Below are positions 48,920 to 57,009 of a stretch of DNA of 64,000 nucleotides, piece by piece. The DNA is from Merdivicinus sp050943495 (GTDB taxonomy: Bacteria; Bacillota; Clostridia; Oscillospirales; Ruminococcaceae), in the NCBI GenBank assembly GCA_050943495.1, contig JBMNPH010000001.1:451417-515416 (forward strand), in the 5' to 3' direction. Under the pieces are notes generated by a model. That model saw only the letters and a program-made list of their open reading frames with translations. It did no database searches and was not told the DNA's origin. A program made the position numbers and the translations under genes. How positions within the stretch are numbered: position 1 is the first letter of the stretch; every line of letters starts with the position of its first letter.

Positions 48920-51900
48920 ATGTACGCAAGAAAACACAGGCCGATGCAGAAACTGACAGCGATCTGTCTGAGTGTCAGTATCGCAGCGGCATCACTCCTG
49001 TCAAGTCATGTTTTCGCTAGTGATCAGGCAGAAGAGCCGAATGTATATTTAACCGGACAGTCTCTGTTGGATCATTTACGTGAACTAGGTCTTGACAGAG
49101 TTCCGGAAAATATTGACGATCTTGTGCCACCGGAGGCAATTTTGGTGTCTGAAATCAGTGGCGAGTCATCTGTTCCCACACAAAATGATGTGGAAAATAG
49201 TGTTGGAGGAAACGAGGTTTCGGAATCTTCTGAGACTGTTGAAAGTAGCGAAGAAAGCAGTGAGGTTTCGGAATCTTCTGAGGCTGTTGAAAGTAGCGAA
49301 GAAAGCAGTGAGGTTTCGGAATCTTCTGAGGCTGTTGAAAGTAGCGAAGAAAGCAGTGAGGTTTCGGAATCTTCCGAGGCTGTTGAGAGTAGTGAAGAAA
49401 ACATCGAGGTGCCAGAATCGTCTGAACCTGTCGAAACCAGCGAGATAACGGAAGAAGATCTGGAAAGCGGTTTTACTGTTCGACATATCCGGCAGGAAAT
49501 GACTTTTTCTCAGAACTTCGTACAGAATCGAACAATGGTATTGAATACGGAAAATGAGGTAACTGTTGAATCAGAAGATACCGAAGAACTAGTACCTGAG
49601 CCAGAATCATCGGAAAGCTCGGAATCTTCGGATGTAGTATCTGTGTCGGAATCGTCAGAAAGTTCGGAACCTTCGGATGTAGTATCTGAGCCAGAATCAT
49701 CGGAAAACATAGAATCTTCGGAATTTCCAGTTGATCCTGTGGATCCCGGATTTGGCGTAGATCCGATTGACCCTGACTTTGGTGTGGATCCCAGCCAGCC
49801 AGTTGAGGAAATTCCTGACGAAAATGTCCCGATGACAACGGAAGAATATGCCCTGCTAGTTGATTATGTGCAGGCGCTGGAAGCAGAACAGATTGTATCG
49901 ATTGACGAGGAATCTGATATCACGGAAGAAGAACGTGGTACTTTGTATGGAATGCTGACAGCAGATCAATTTTTCCAACTCGATGTTTACTTAAATCCAC
50001 GGGAAGGAATCCAAAGTGTTTTAACACCTGAATCGTTAGTAAAGGAAGAATCGCCAATTAATATGATTCAGCGTGCGAGATCTGCTCTTTTTTCAATGCC
50101 GTTAAATCGATCTGTAACGGTTGAGGAAAAGGATGAACCAGGACTTCATACAAGCAAAACAGCAACTACAACAGATGGTGAGAATATTACCATTTCTATG
50201 GAAGCTTATGTAGATGGAACAATCGAAACTTCAAAGGAATCCGTTCCGTTGGATATTGTTCTGGTACTCGACCAGTCGGGTAGTATGGAAGACCCGTTTA
50301 CAACAGAAGTTGCTCCGGACTATGTTTTATGGAAAGGAGTCTGGATTCTAACATACTGGAAAACATATGATACAATTGGTTGGGTTGATCGGCCGTTGTA
50401 TTACAAACCGGATCCATCTGTAGAAAAGTATTATCAAGTCAATGTATGGCGAGAATGGATAGAGGGTAGTTTTATTCCTCCTGTTGCTCCCCATTGGCAA
50501 ACATATATCGAGTATGTCGATGAAAATGGAAACACTCATCAAATTGAAGAAGGATGGGGACCAGAAAGAATAAAAAATTCTTATTACGTCAAAGAATACA
50601 GAGAAGAGGTTACAACGAAGTTAGAGGCATTGCAAGCATCTGTGAATAACTTTGTTTCTAATGTTCGTAGTGATGCGGAAGAAAATGATGTTGATCATCG
50701 TATTGCAATTGCAGGGTTTGCTTCCGAATCTGGTAATGGTAATAATACAGAAATATTGACACTACCAGGTGATAATACAGTTGTAAATGGATCAGATTCA
50801 AAAATAGGTGTTGCTTATGATGATTTGGAACAAACTGATTATCAAAATGCGTTACGCAATTGTACTGATTCAATAATTGATAAAGCAGTTAATTCTTTAG
50901 CTGCATATGGTGCAACCCGATCTGATTTGGGCATGGAAATGGCAATGAGAATTTTAGAGGAAAATGAGCCAGAAGAAGGTCGAAAACAGGTTGTCATAAT
51001 GTTTACAGATGGTGAGCCAACTATTTCCAATCAATTCAGTCCATCAGTTGCAAATGGTGCAATTTCCAACGCAGAAAAAATCAAAGATGGTGGTGCCACA
51101 GTATATACAATCGGCATTTTTGATGGGGCAAAACCGTTTGAGGAAAACTCTGAACCATATGAAACCAATAATGTTAGCGATCAAAAAAATGCATATATGC
51201 ATGGAGTTTCTTCGAACTATCCAAATGCATCTTCGTATACAAATTTGGGTAATTCCGTGAATACGCCTCCTAAATCATATTATTTATCAGCAGCAGATGC
51301 TGGGGAATTGAGTAAAGTTTTTGAAAATATTTCGCAGGAGATCACCAAACCGTCCATTGATTTGGGACAGGATACGGTAATGAAAGATACGGTTTCGGAT
51401 TATTTTGAATTTCCTGCTGACTTTAATGCGACCAATGTAACAGTAGAAGTTTGGAGTGCAGGTGGTCAGGGGAATGACCCGACTTGGACAAAAGATACTT
51501 CTCATAATCTGATACCCGTGTATAGTAAGGAAACAAAAACGGTTTCACTTTCTGGGTTTGATTATGCTGCCAATATGGTTGGCAGAGATGAAGCTGGAAA
51601 TTGGCGTGGTAAAAAGGTAGTGCTTTCCTTCAATGTAAAACGAAGGGAAGGATTTATTGGAGGCAATGCAGTTCCAACGAACGAGCAGAGTTCTGGCGTA
51701 TATAAGCATGGAAACGAGCTTGTAGAAACTTTCCCGCGTCCGTCTGTAAATGTGCCAATCGAGTACGAAATGACGGCAAATAGCCAGACAATTTATCTTG
51801 GCAACAAAGCAGAGGTAAACAATTCCTATGAGACTCCAACATTTGATTGGCAGGATGATTTCGTAGAGTTTGGTTCGCCTGTGTGGAGCAAAGGTGGGTC

Positions 51901-52882
51901 TGAAGATTTCACAAATTGTGCTGAACATACTGTGAGTGTAACAATCAAACCTACAGAAGAACCCGTTGAACAGGATATTGAAAACAGTATGGACGGTGTG
52001 CAAGTTACACAATCAGTAATGGTTCACGTTCTAAAACCGGTGCTTACCTTCCAAGACAGTTACAAGACGGATGTCCCGGCGAAACTGAATGCAGATCAGA
52101 TGAAAGCTCACTGGACAAATTCGAATTCTATTCAATGGCAGGATTTCAATTCCAGTCATGAATCCGGTGATGTGGTTGGAGATGTACCGACTGTTGCGAT
52201 GGATTTCCATGTGATGGACGCTGATAGCAGTAAAGTAACCGTAGCAGACAGCATGTGGACCATTAGCGAGACAGCGAACTTCCAGATAAGCCTAACACTG
52301 ACCGGAGATTCTAGCACACCAGTAATATGCAATGTTGGAGATGGCGATGTACAGGCAAGCGGTTCATTTGCCAATCCAATCAAAAAATTCGGCGTTATCC
52401 CGAGCTGCGGGCAGGAGGGGAATCTGACTGGGCTTTCAACGGATGAAATTCATCATCTGGAAGGACGACATTTTACAGTGCATCTGCCGAGTGAATTTGA
52501 CCTGACGATTGCGAAAGCAGAACCTAACGGTTATGTTACCGGTGAAACTTTCCGGTTTACGGTGACAGGCCCGGATAACTTCCAGACCCAGTTTACACTT
52601 GGCGATACCGAGAACGGTCAGGGAAAATGGTCCGTAAAACTCACCGGCTTGAAACCAGGCGAATATACGATCATGGAAGAGCAAGGGTGGTCATGGCGTT
52701 ATGACTGCACTGGAATTGAAGTGACTGGTGCAAATGGTGAGGATGAAATGGATCTTAGCACAGGTACAGTAACAGCAACCTTCTCGGGCGGAACAGCTGA
52801 AAAGCAAGTAACCTTTACAAATGGGAACAAGACCAATCAGTGGCTTTCGTGGGAAGATGCCATCCGGAATATCTTTCATTGA
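48920..52882 (+). CDS. Large von Willebrand factor A surface protein with Ser-Glu repeats
   Basis: A 1320-residue secreted protein. A signal peptide ends near residue 35 (SSHVFA|SD). Residues ~97-275 are low-complexity Ser/Glu/Val repeats, then an Asp/Pro stretch. The vWA domain (about 440-800) has the MIDAS motif DQSGSM at D451/S453/S455, VIMFTDGEPT and a large insertion rich in Tyr/Trp. Beta domains follow, with a SpaA/Cna_B-like domain at about 1200-1305 (KLTGLKPGEYTIMEE). There is no LPXTG or C-terminal helix; it ends TNQWLSWEDAIRNIFH. AAGGAGG precedes the ATG by 7. As the first gene before SipW and the fibre subunits, it is probably the adhesive tip. Confidence 0.85.
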   Translation: MYARKHRPMQKLTAICLSVSIAAASLLSSHVFASDQAEEPNVYLTGQSLLDHLRELGLDRVPENIDDLVPPEAILVSEISGESSVPTQNDVENSVGGNEVSESSETVESSEESSEVSESSEAVESSEESSEVSESSEAVESSEESSEVSESSEAVESSEENIEVPESSEPVETSEITEEDLESGFTVRHIRQEMTFSQNFVQNRTMVLNTENEVTVESEDTEELVPEPESSESSESSDVVSVSESSESSEPSDVVSEPESSENIESSEFPVDPVDPGFGVDPIDPDFGVDPSQPVEEIPDENVPMTTEEYALLVDYVQALEAEQIVSIDEESDITEEERGTLYGMLTADQFFQLDVYLNPREGIQSVLTPESLVKEESPINMIQRARSALFSMPLNRSVTVEEKDEPGLHTSKTATTTDGENITISMEAYVDGTIETSKESVPLDIVLVLDQSGSMEDPFTTEVAPDYVLWKGVWILTYWKTYDTIGWVDRPLYYKPDPSVEKYYQVNVWREWIEGSFIPPVAPHWQTYIEYVDENGNTHQIEEGWGPERIKNSYYVKEYREEVTTKLEALQASVNNFVSNVRSDAEENDVDHRIAIAGFASESGNGNNTEILTLPGDNTVVNGSDSKIGVAYDDLEQTDYQNALRNCTDSIIDKAVNSLAAYGATRSDLGMEMAMRILEENEPEEGRKQVVIMFTDGEPTISNQFSPSVANGAISNAEKIKDGGATVYTIGIFDGAKPFEENSEPYETNNVSDQKNAYMHGVSSNYPNASSYTNLGNSVNTPPKSYYLSAADAGELSKVFENISQEITKPSIDLGQDTVMKDTVSDYFEFPADFNATNVTVEVWSAGGQGNDPTWTKDTSHNLIPVYSKETKTVSLSGFDYAANMVGRDEAGNWRGKKVVLSFNVKRREGFIGGNAVPTNEQSSGVYKHGNELVETFPRPSVNVPIEYEMTANSQTIYLGNKAEVNNSYETPTFDWQDDFVEFGSPVWSKGGSEDFTNCAEHTVSVTIKPTEEPVEQDIENSMDGVQVTQSVMVHVLKPVLTFQDSYKTDVPAKLNADQMKAHWTNSNSIQWQDFNSSHESGDVVGDVPTVAMDFHVMDADSSKVTVADSMWTISETANFQISLTLTGDSSTPVICNVGDGDVQASGSFANPIKKFGVIPSCGQEGNLTGLSTDEIHHLEGRHFTVHLPSEFDLTIAKAEPNGYVTGETFRFTVTGPDNFQTQFTLGDTENGQGKWSVKLTGLKPGEYTIMEEQGWSWRYDCTGIEVTGANGEDEMDLSTGTVTATFSGGTAEKQVTFTNGNKTNQWLSWEDAIRNIFH
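49214..49405 (+). repeat. 48-bp tandem repeat coding for Ser-Glu repeats, four units
   Basis: Four contiguous 48-base units start at 49214, 49262, 49310 and 49358. Units 2 and 3 are identical, unit 1 differs by one base, unit 4 has several changes, and a fifth, eroded unit follows to about 49450. Each encodes EVSESSEAVESSEESS. Because the period is a multiple of three, copy-number change would lengthen or shorten the stalk without a frameshift. Confidence 0.95.
49598..49720 (+). repeat. 45-bp tandem repeat in the vWA protein gene
   Basis: Units start at 49598 and 49643, with a partial third at 49688. They encode EPESSESSESSDVVS-like segments. It is a second, independent repeat block in the same stalk region. 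Confidence 0.85.
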
Positions 52883-52894
52883 TGAGGTGCCGGA

Positions 52895-53437
52895 ATGAAG
52901 CAAGCGGCAAAGATACTTTATAATGCAATCACCACGGTATTTGTGGTAATTGCGGTTGGTTTGGCAGTATTGCTGGTGGGTGTCCGATTGATTGGTTTGA
53001 CGCCATACTCAGTGCTCAGCGGTAGTATGGAACCGACCTACCATGTTGGATCACTGATTTATGTAGAAAAGGTTGATCCTTCGGAGATTGAGGTGGGCGA
53101 CCCGATCACCTTCGTTCTGAATGAAGATCTGGTTGTCGCCACCCACCGGGTAGTAGAAATCGACGCAGAAAACGAGCATTTCTACACCAAAGGCGATGCC
53201 AATGAGAATCCGGATTCTGCGCCGGTCTACTATAAAAACCTTCTGGGCCGGCCAGTATTCACGATTCCATATCTCGGTTATGTAGCAGACTTCCTGTCCT
53301 CGCGGCAAGGAATGATCGTTGGAATCTGTGGGTTTATCATTCTGATTCTGCTAATGTTCTTCCCGGATATTATGCGAGCGGTGGATTCCCACGACAAAAA
53401 ACACTCTGATAAGACAGATTCGGAGGTGAAATCATGA
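52895..53437 (+). CDS. sipW: SipW-type (archaeal/ER-type) signal peptidase I
   Basis: A 180-residue membrane protease. TM1 is at about residues 10-35; the nucleophile is Ser44 in SGSMEPTY; the base is His84 in VATHRVVE, where most bacterial enzymes have Lys. That Ser/His pair defines the SipW or ER type. DANENPDSAPV (box D/E region) and a C-terminal helix at 145-165 are present. In Bacillus, SipW processes TasA and TapA; in C. perfringens a SipW enzyme processes BsaA. Here it is followed by four proteins with SipW-dependent signal peptides, its obvious substrates. It overlaps the next gene by 4 bases. Confidence 0.95.
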   Translation: MKQAAKILYNAITTVFVVIAVGLAVLLVGVRLIGLTPYSVLSGSMEPTYHVGSLIYVEKVDPSEIEVGDPITFVLNEDLVVATHRVVEIDAENEHFYTKGDANENPDSAPVYYKNLLGRPVFTIPYLGYVADFLSSRQGMIVGICGFIILILLMFFPDIMRAVDSHDKKHSDKTDSEVKS

Positions 53438-54024
53438 AAAAAAGAACAAATTCCAGAAAAAAATTACTGGCGGCGATTCTTTCGACAGCTCTGATCTGTG
53501 CGGTTGGAGTGGGCGGAACGGTAGCCTGGCTGCATGATGCAACGGAACCGCTCGTCAATACATTCGACCTTGCAAATCCCGATGGCGAGATTTCTGAAGA
53601 GATGGGTGCCACAAAAAAGAATGTCTTCATCAAAAACACTGGCGAAGTGGATGCGTATATCAGGGTTGCGTTAACTCCCATATTTCTCGATGAAGATGGG
53701 AATATTGCGAATGAACCAGTAGAAGCACCAACCAATTTAACGCAAACAACTTATAATGGTTATAGCATTAATTGGGGCGATACAAGTGATTGGTTCTATA
53801 ATGGCGGATATTTTTATTATAAATATCCGGTTGAAGCAAAGACTGGTCAGACATCCAATTTGATTGATGAATGTACAGCTAATCCCCAAGATGGTTTGAC
53901 CTTTGAACTCGATGTTTCTGCGCAGTTGATTCAATATCAACCCGAAGAAGCGGTGGAAAATAGTTGGAAGGTTGAGGTAGGTAACGGCGAGAATCAAATG
54001 AGTCCTACTTTTAAAGAGAATTAA
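53434..54024 (+). CDS. BsaA-like SipW-dependent fibre protein 1
   Basis: A 196-residue secreted protein. A basic N-terminus and hydrophobic helix end at GVGGTVAWL, the SipW-type cleavage region, followed by NTFDLANPDGEISE. The body has KNVFIKNTGEVDAYIRVAL, the hallmark of BsaA/TasA-type beta-sandwich subunits, and an aromatic loop WFYNGGYFYYKYP. It starts inside the end of sipW (4-base overlap), so it is made together with the peptidase. It is probably a fibre subunit or chaperone-like minor subunit. Mature length is about 165 residues. Confidence 0.88.
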   Translation: MKKRTNSRKKLLAAILSTALICAVGVGGTVAWLHDATEPLVNTFDLANPDGEISEEMGATKKNVFIKNTGEVDAYIRVALTPIFLDEDGNIANEPVEAPTNLTQTTYNGYSINWGDTSDWFYNGGYFYYKYPVEAKTGQTSNLIDECTANPQDGLTFELDVSAQLIQYQPEEAVENSWKVEVGNGENQMSPTFKEN

Positions 54025-54083
54025 ATTTCGGACGGATCCGAGTTTAGAAAATGGAAAGCAACAAATTTTAGGAGGAAATAATT

Positions 54084-54704
54084 ATGACAAAGAAGAAAAT
54101 TGCAATCGCACTTGCTGCAGCAGCACTCGTAGGCACCTGTGCTATCGGCGGATCTCTTGCTTGGTTGACTGCAAATACCAATGAAGTGAAAAATACCTTT
54201 ACCGTTGGTAATGTAACCTTGGATATTTCGGAAACCGGCGGAACATATAATTCTTCTACGGATAAATATGACTTTACAATTGTTCCTGGCGTTGCCTTTG
54301 ACAAAGCACCTAAAATTACTGTAAACGCTAATAGCGTAGATTGCTATCTTTTCTCTTCTATCACCATTGTAAATGATGGCGATGACGTTGTTCTTCCGGA
54401 AAATTGGACTTTGGAAGGAAAAAATGGCAGTTGGGAATATGTGGCTAAAACTACTTCTGGGGAGTCTACCACTTATGTGTACCGTCAGGAAACAGTAGTA
54501 TCGAAGAGCACAAATGATCAGGAATTTTCTCTTTTTGTCAAAGCAAAATTGAATGCTGATTATGATCAGGCTGATTATGTTGATGATCCTTTTGCAGGCG
54601 AAATTATTGTAAAAGGATATGCAGTTCAGGCTGAAGGTTTTACGGATTGGACAGGCGCGTATGATGCGATTCAGGTTGAAGCAGGCCTTCCCACCCGTTC
54701 TTAA
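54084..54704 (+). CDS. SipW-dependent fibre protein 2 (TasA/CalY-like)
   Basis: A 206-residue protein with signal peptide KKKIAIALAAAALVGTCA and the SipW motif IGGSLAWLTANTNEVKNTFT at the cleavage site, then VGNVTLDISETGG. The beta-rich mature part has ITVNANSVDCYLFSSITIVN (shortened here to DCYLFSSITIVN) and GEIIVKGYAVQAEGF near the end, both typical of the CalY/TasA fold. AGGAGG lies 8 bases before the ATG, the best ribosome binding site among the subunits, so this may be a major subunit. A single Cys lies in the mature part. Confidence 0.88.
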   Translation: MTKKKIAIALAAAALVGTCAIGGSLAWLTANTNEVKNTFTVGNVTLDISETGGTYNSSTDKYDFTIVPGVAFDKAPKITVNANSVDCYLFSSITIVNDGDDVVLPENWTLEGKNGSWEYVAKTTSGESTTYVYRQETVVSKSTNDQEFSLFVKAKLNADYDQADYVDDPFAGEIIVKGYAVQAEGFTDWTGAYDAIQVEAGLPTRS

Positions 54705-54763
54705 TTAAATTCTTGTTTAGAATTACAAATATTGACAAATACATATAGAAGGAGTAAAATATC

Positions 54764-55357
54764 ATGAAAAACCTGAAAAAAGTAATCGTAGCAGCTTCCC
54801 TGTGTGCAGCAATCGGCGCAACCGCAGTTGCCGGCACTTTGGCTTATTTTACAGATGAATCCGAAACAAAGACGAACGTGTTTACAGTAGGTGATCTCGA
54901 CATTACATTGAATGAAGTATGGAATGCAGAGGACGGAGTAAATATTGTTCCTGGCCGTGATATTGTGAAAACCCCGGATGTAACTTTGACAGGTGTGGAT
55001 GGTTACCTTCGTGTTGATGTAGATATTACTGCTAAAAATTCTGAGCAGCAGGATGCATTAAATGCTTTGCTCGCCAATAATTCGATTAAAATCGATTATA
55101 ACACCAATGCTTGGGAAAAAGTAGGAGACTATTACTACTATAAAACAGTTATGACCGCAGGTACTACAGAAGATTTGTTTACAAAGGTTGAAATCGCAGA
55201 TGAACTGGATGATGAATTAGAGGGCATCAGCGGTGGATTTGATATTGTACTGAAAGCATATGGCGTTCAGGAGGAAGGTTTCGAAGCGTCCAAATATGAA
55301 GGAAATGTATTAAACGCCGCTAAAGCCGCTTTTGCAGCAACTTTTGATAAAGAGTAA
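54764..55357 (+). CDS. SipW-dependent fibre protein 3 (TasA/CalY-like)
   Basis: A 197-residue protein. The signal peptide ends at AVAGTLAYFTDESET, the textbook SipW-dependent motif, then NVFTVGDLDITLNEVW. The body includes GVDGYLRVDVDITAK, the aromatic loop WEKVGDYYYYKTV and FDIVLKAYGVQEEGF. It shares the last motif with protein 2, which suggests duplication and divergence. AAGGAG lies 8 bases upstream of the ATG. A strong GC hairpin follows the gene, separating it from protein 4. It is another candidate major subunit. Confidence 0.9.
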   Translation: MKNLKKVIVAASLCAAIGATAVAGTLAYFTDESETKTNVFTVGDLDITLNEVWNAEDGVNIVPGRDIVKTPDVTLTGVDGYLRVDVDITAKNSEQQDALNALLANNSIKIDYNTNAWEKVGDYYYYKTVMTAGTTEDLFTKVEIADELDDELEGISGGFDIVLKAYGVQEEGFEASKYEGNVLNAAKAAFAATFDKE

Positions 55358-55373
55358 AAATTATTCTGAAATT

Positions 55374-55401
55374 CGGTGCGGGAGGGGGACTTCCCGCACC
55401 G
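55374..55401 (+). promoter_or_regulatory. Strong intergenic hairpin without T tract
   Basis: CGGTGCGGGA (55374-55383) pairs perfectly with TCCCGCACCG (55392-55401) around an 8-base loop. No T run follows. It may protect the 3' end of the upstream mRNA or allow partial termination, so that genes downstream are made in smaller amounts. Confidence 0.65.
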
Positions 55402-55456
55402 GAAATGAAACCATGGCCGCTGGCCTGTATCCTTGCGGAAGAAAAGGAGAAACAGT

Positions 55457-56086
55457 ATGAAACGGAAAGTGATGCTTGTCGCAGTAGCGGTCATCCTTTG
55501 TTCCCTGATTGCCATGGGCGGCACACTCGCCTTTGAAACCATTTCCGGCCGCAACACCAATCAGGTATCAACCGGAAAAATCGCCATTACTCTGCACGAA
55601 GAGTATGAAAAACAGGAGAATCTTGTGCCGAATCCCAACAAACTGATTGAAAAAGAAGTTTGGGTGGAATCGGATGCCAGCGCGGGGGATGCTTATGTCC
55701 GCGTGCAGGTGAAAAAAGAATGGATCAGTGCCGGAGCATTTCCCGGCGAACCGCTGACAACCGACAATATTAAGCTGAATGTAAGCGAAAATTGGCAGTA
55801 TCTGGATGGATACTATTATTACAAAGAACCCTTGAAAGCGGGCAGCAAAACAGTACCATTGATGGATGGTTTCTATTTTATGCCGTTAAGCGATGTGGAT
55901 TATGAAGGTGCCCTCACCGATAATGATTATAAGGGATTGACCGCCAAGATTGATGTGCAGGCTTTTGCCGTGCAGGCAGCCAATAGCGCGATGGAATATG
56001 AGTGGAATGTTCGTTATGATGCGGAGACCAAGACCTTCGAAAAAATCGAAACTACCGATCCGGTTGAACCGGATGTTGAAGCATAA
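55457..56086 (+). CDS. SipW-dependent fibre protein 4
   Basis: A 209-residue protein with a signal peptide (RKVMLVAVAVILCSLIA) and a diverged SipW motif MGGTLAFETISGRNTNQVST, then KIAITLHEEYEK. The body has GDAYVRVQVKKEWI, the aromatic loop YLDGYYYYKEPL, and a C-terminal stretch ending PVEPDVEA. The missing FTD of the cleavage motif and the Lys/Glu-rich body set it apart from proteins 2 and 3. AAGGAG precedes the ATG at 55457. Its place next to the LPQTG protein suggests a linker or base subunit. Confidence 0.85.
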   Translation: MKRKVMLVAVAVILCSLIAMGGTLAFETISGRNTNQVSTGKIAITLHEEYEKQENLVPNPNKLIEKEVWVESDASAGDAYVRVQVKKEWISAGAFPGEPLTTDNIKLNVSENWQYLDGYYYYKEPLKAGSKTVPLMDGFYFMPLSDVDYEGALTDNDYKGLTAKIDVQAFAVQAANSAMEYEWNVRYDAETKTFEKIETTDPVEPDVEA

Positions 56087-56103
56087 GGCGGAGGTGACAG
56101 ACT

Positions 56104-56988
56104 GTGAAAAGCATTTGGAAACGCCTGTTCAGCGGGGTGCTGGCAGCAGCGTTAAGCACATCGCTGTTTGCGCTTCCGGCATCCGCAGAAGACGGGAAAG
56201 TCGGAATCACCTTTACGCGGAATGAGCAGGTCGTTTTTGACGAGGACGATGAGGCTGGACTTTTTCCGGAATTTCAGGATTTATTCCCCGGCGATCATCG
56301 GGAACAGGAAATTTATGTCCGCAACCGTTTCCGGGAGGATATCGGTGTAACGCTTCGGATTGAGAAATCCGCGCAATCTGAGACAGATGCCGAAAAACTT
56401 GCCAAAATCGACGAATTGCTTTATGGAAAAGTTAATTCGGATGGTTCCCGTACCCCGCTTTTAATGGCTACCATTTATAATGGTGAGAACAAGCTCTATG
56501 AAGGTACTATTGGCGGAATAAATGGTGCGATTGATTTAGGAATTCTCAATCAGGGGCACGGTGCGCCTCTAACGATTGTGCTTGATGTCAATGGTCCGGA
56601 TATGGATGACTCTTATCAGGATTTATTAGCAGGAATTGATATTCTCGTGGAAGGCAGCTGGAATTTGCCGTATGTTCCTCCGACCGATCCGGATGAAAGT
56701 GATGAGGAAAGCGATGAGGAGATTGAAGAATCCAGTGTTCCGCTTACTAGCTTTCCCGAAGATCCGGAAATGAGCGGTGAAGAGGCAATTCCGATTCCCG
56801 GTCCTGGCGGTGAGGATGGCGAAACAATCGATGAGAACGAAACACCTTTGCAGCCACTGCCTGATCAGGAAAAATTGCCGCAGACTGGTGACGATTTCCC
56901 ACTTGCAGCTGTTGGATGCGGTGTAATTTGTTTTGGTGCGGTCATTGCAATTATTGTTTTGACTGGGAAAAAGAAGAATACAAAATAA
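56104..56988 (+). CDS. LPQTG wall-anchored protein with TasA-like domain
   Basis: A 294-residue surface protein. It has a signal peptide to about residue 28 (LPASAED), a beta domain (30-195) with FPGDHREQEIYVRNRFREDI, an acidic Pro-rich linker (ESDEESDEEIEES), LPQTG at 258-262, a transmembrane helix and the tail KKKNTK. It is the only sortase substrate in the locus and the likely wall anchor of the fibre. The FPGD...Q.I.V.N pattern recalls the subunits themselves. The start is GTG at 56104, 8 bases after GGAGGTG. The sortase gene follows after 21 bases. Confidence 0.9.
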   Translation: MKSIWKRLFSGVLAAALSTSLFALPASAEDGKVGITFTRNEQVVFDEDDEAGLFPEFQDLFPGDHREQEIYVRNRFREDIGVTLRIEKSAQSETDAEKLAKIDELLYGKVNSDGSRTPLLMATIYNGENKLYEGTIGGINGAIDLGILNQGHGAPLTIVLDVNGPDMDDSYQDLLAGIDILVEGSWNLPYVPPTDPDESDEESDEEIEESSVPLTSFPEDPEMSGEEAIPIPGPGGEDGETIDENETPLQPLPDQEKLPQTGDDFPLAAVGCGVICFGAVIAIIVLTGKKKNTK

Positions 56989-57009
56989 TTCCTGAGGAGA
57001 GCAAGTTTT

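Noticed and set aside
49214..49405. Repeats considered as a CRISPR array
   Set aside because: Units are directly adjacent with no spacers, and they lie in frame inside a coding region.
49072..49486. Antisense ORFs in the Ser-Glu repeat region
   Set aside because: They exist only because the repeat lacks stop codons in several frames.
54732..54760. TTGACA-N17-TAAAAT as an internal promoter before fibre protein 3
   Set aside because: The -10 box overlaps the region just before the ATG, and the transcript would start inside the coding sequence, after the Shine-Dalgarno.
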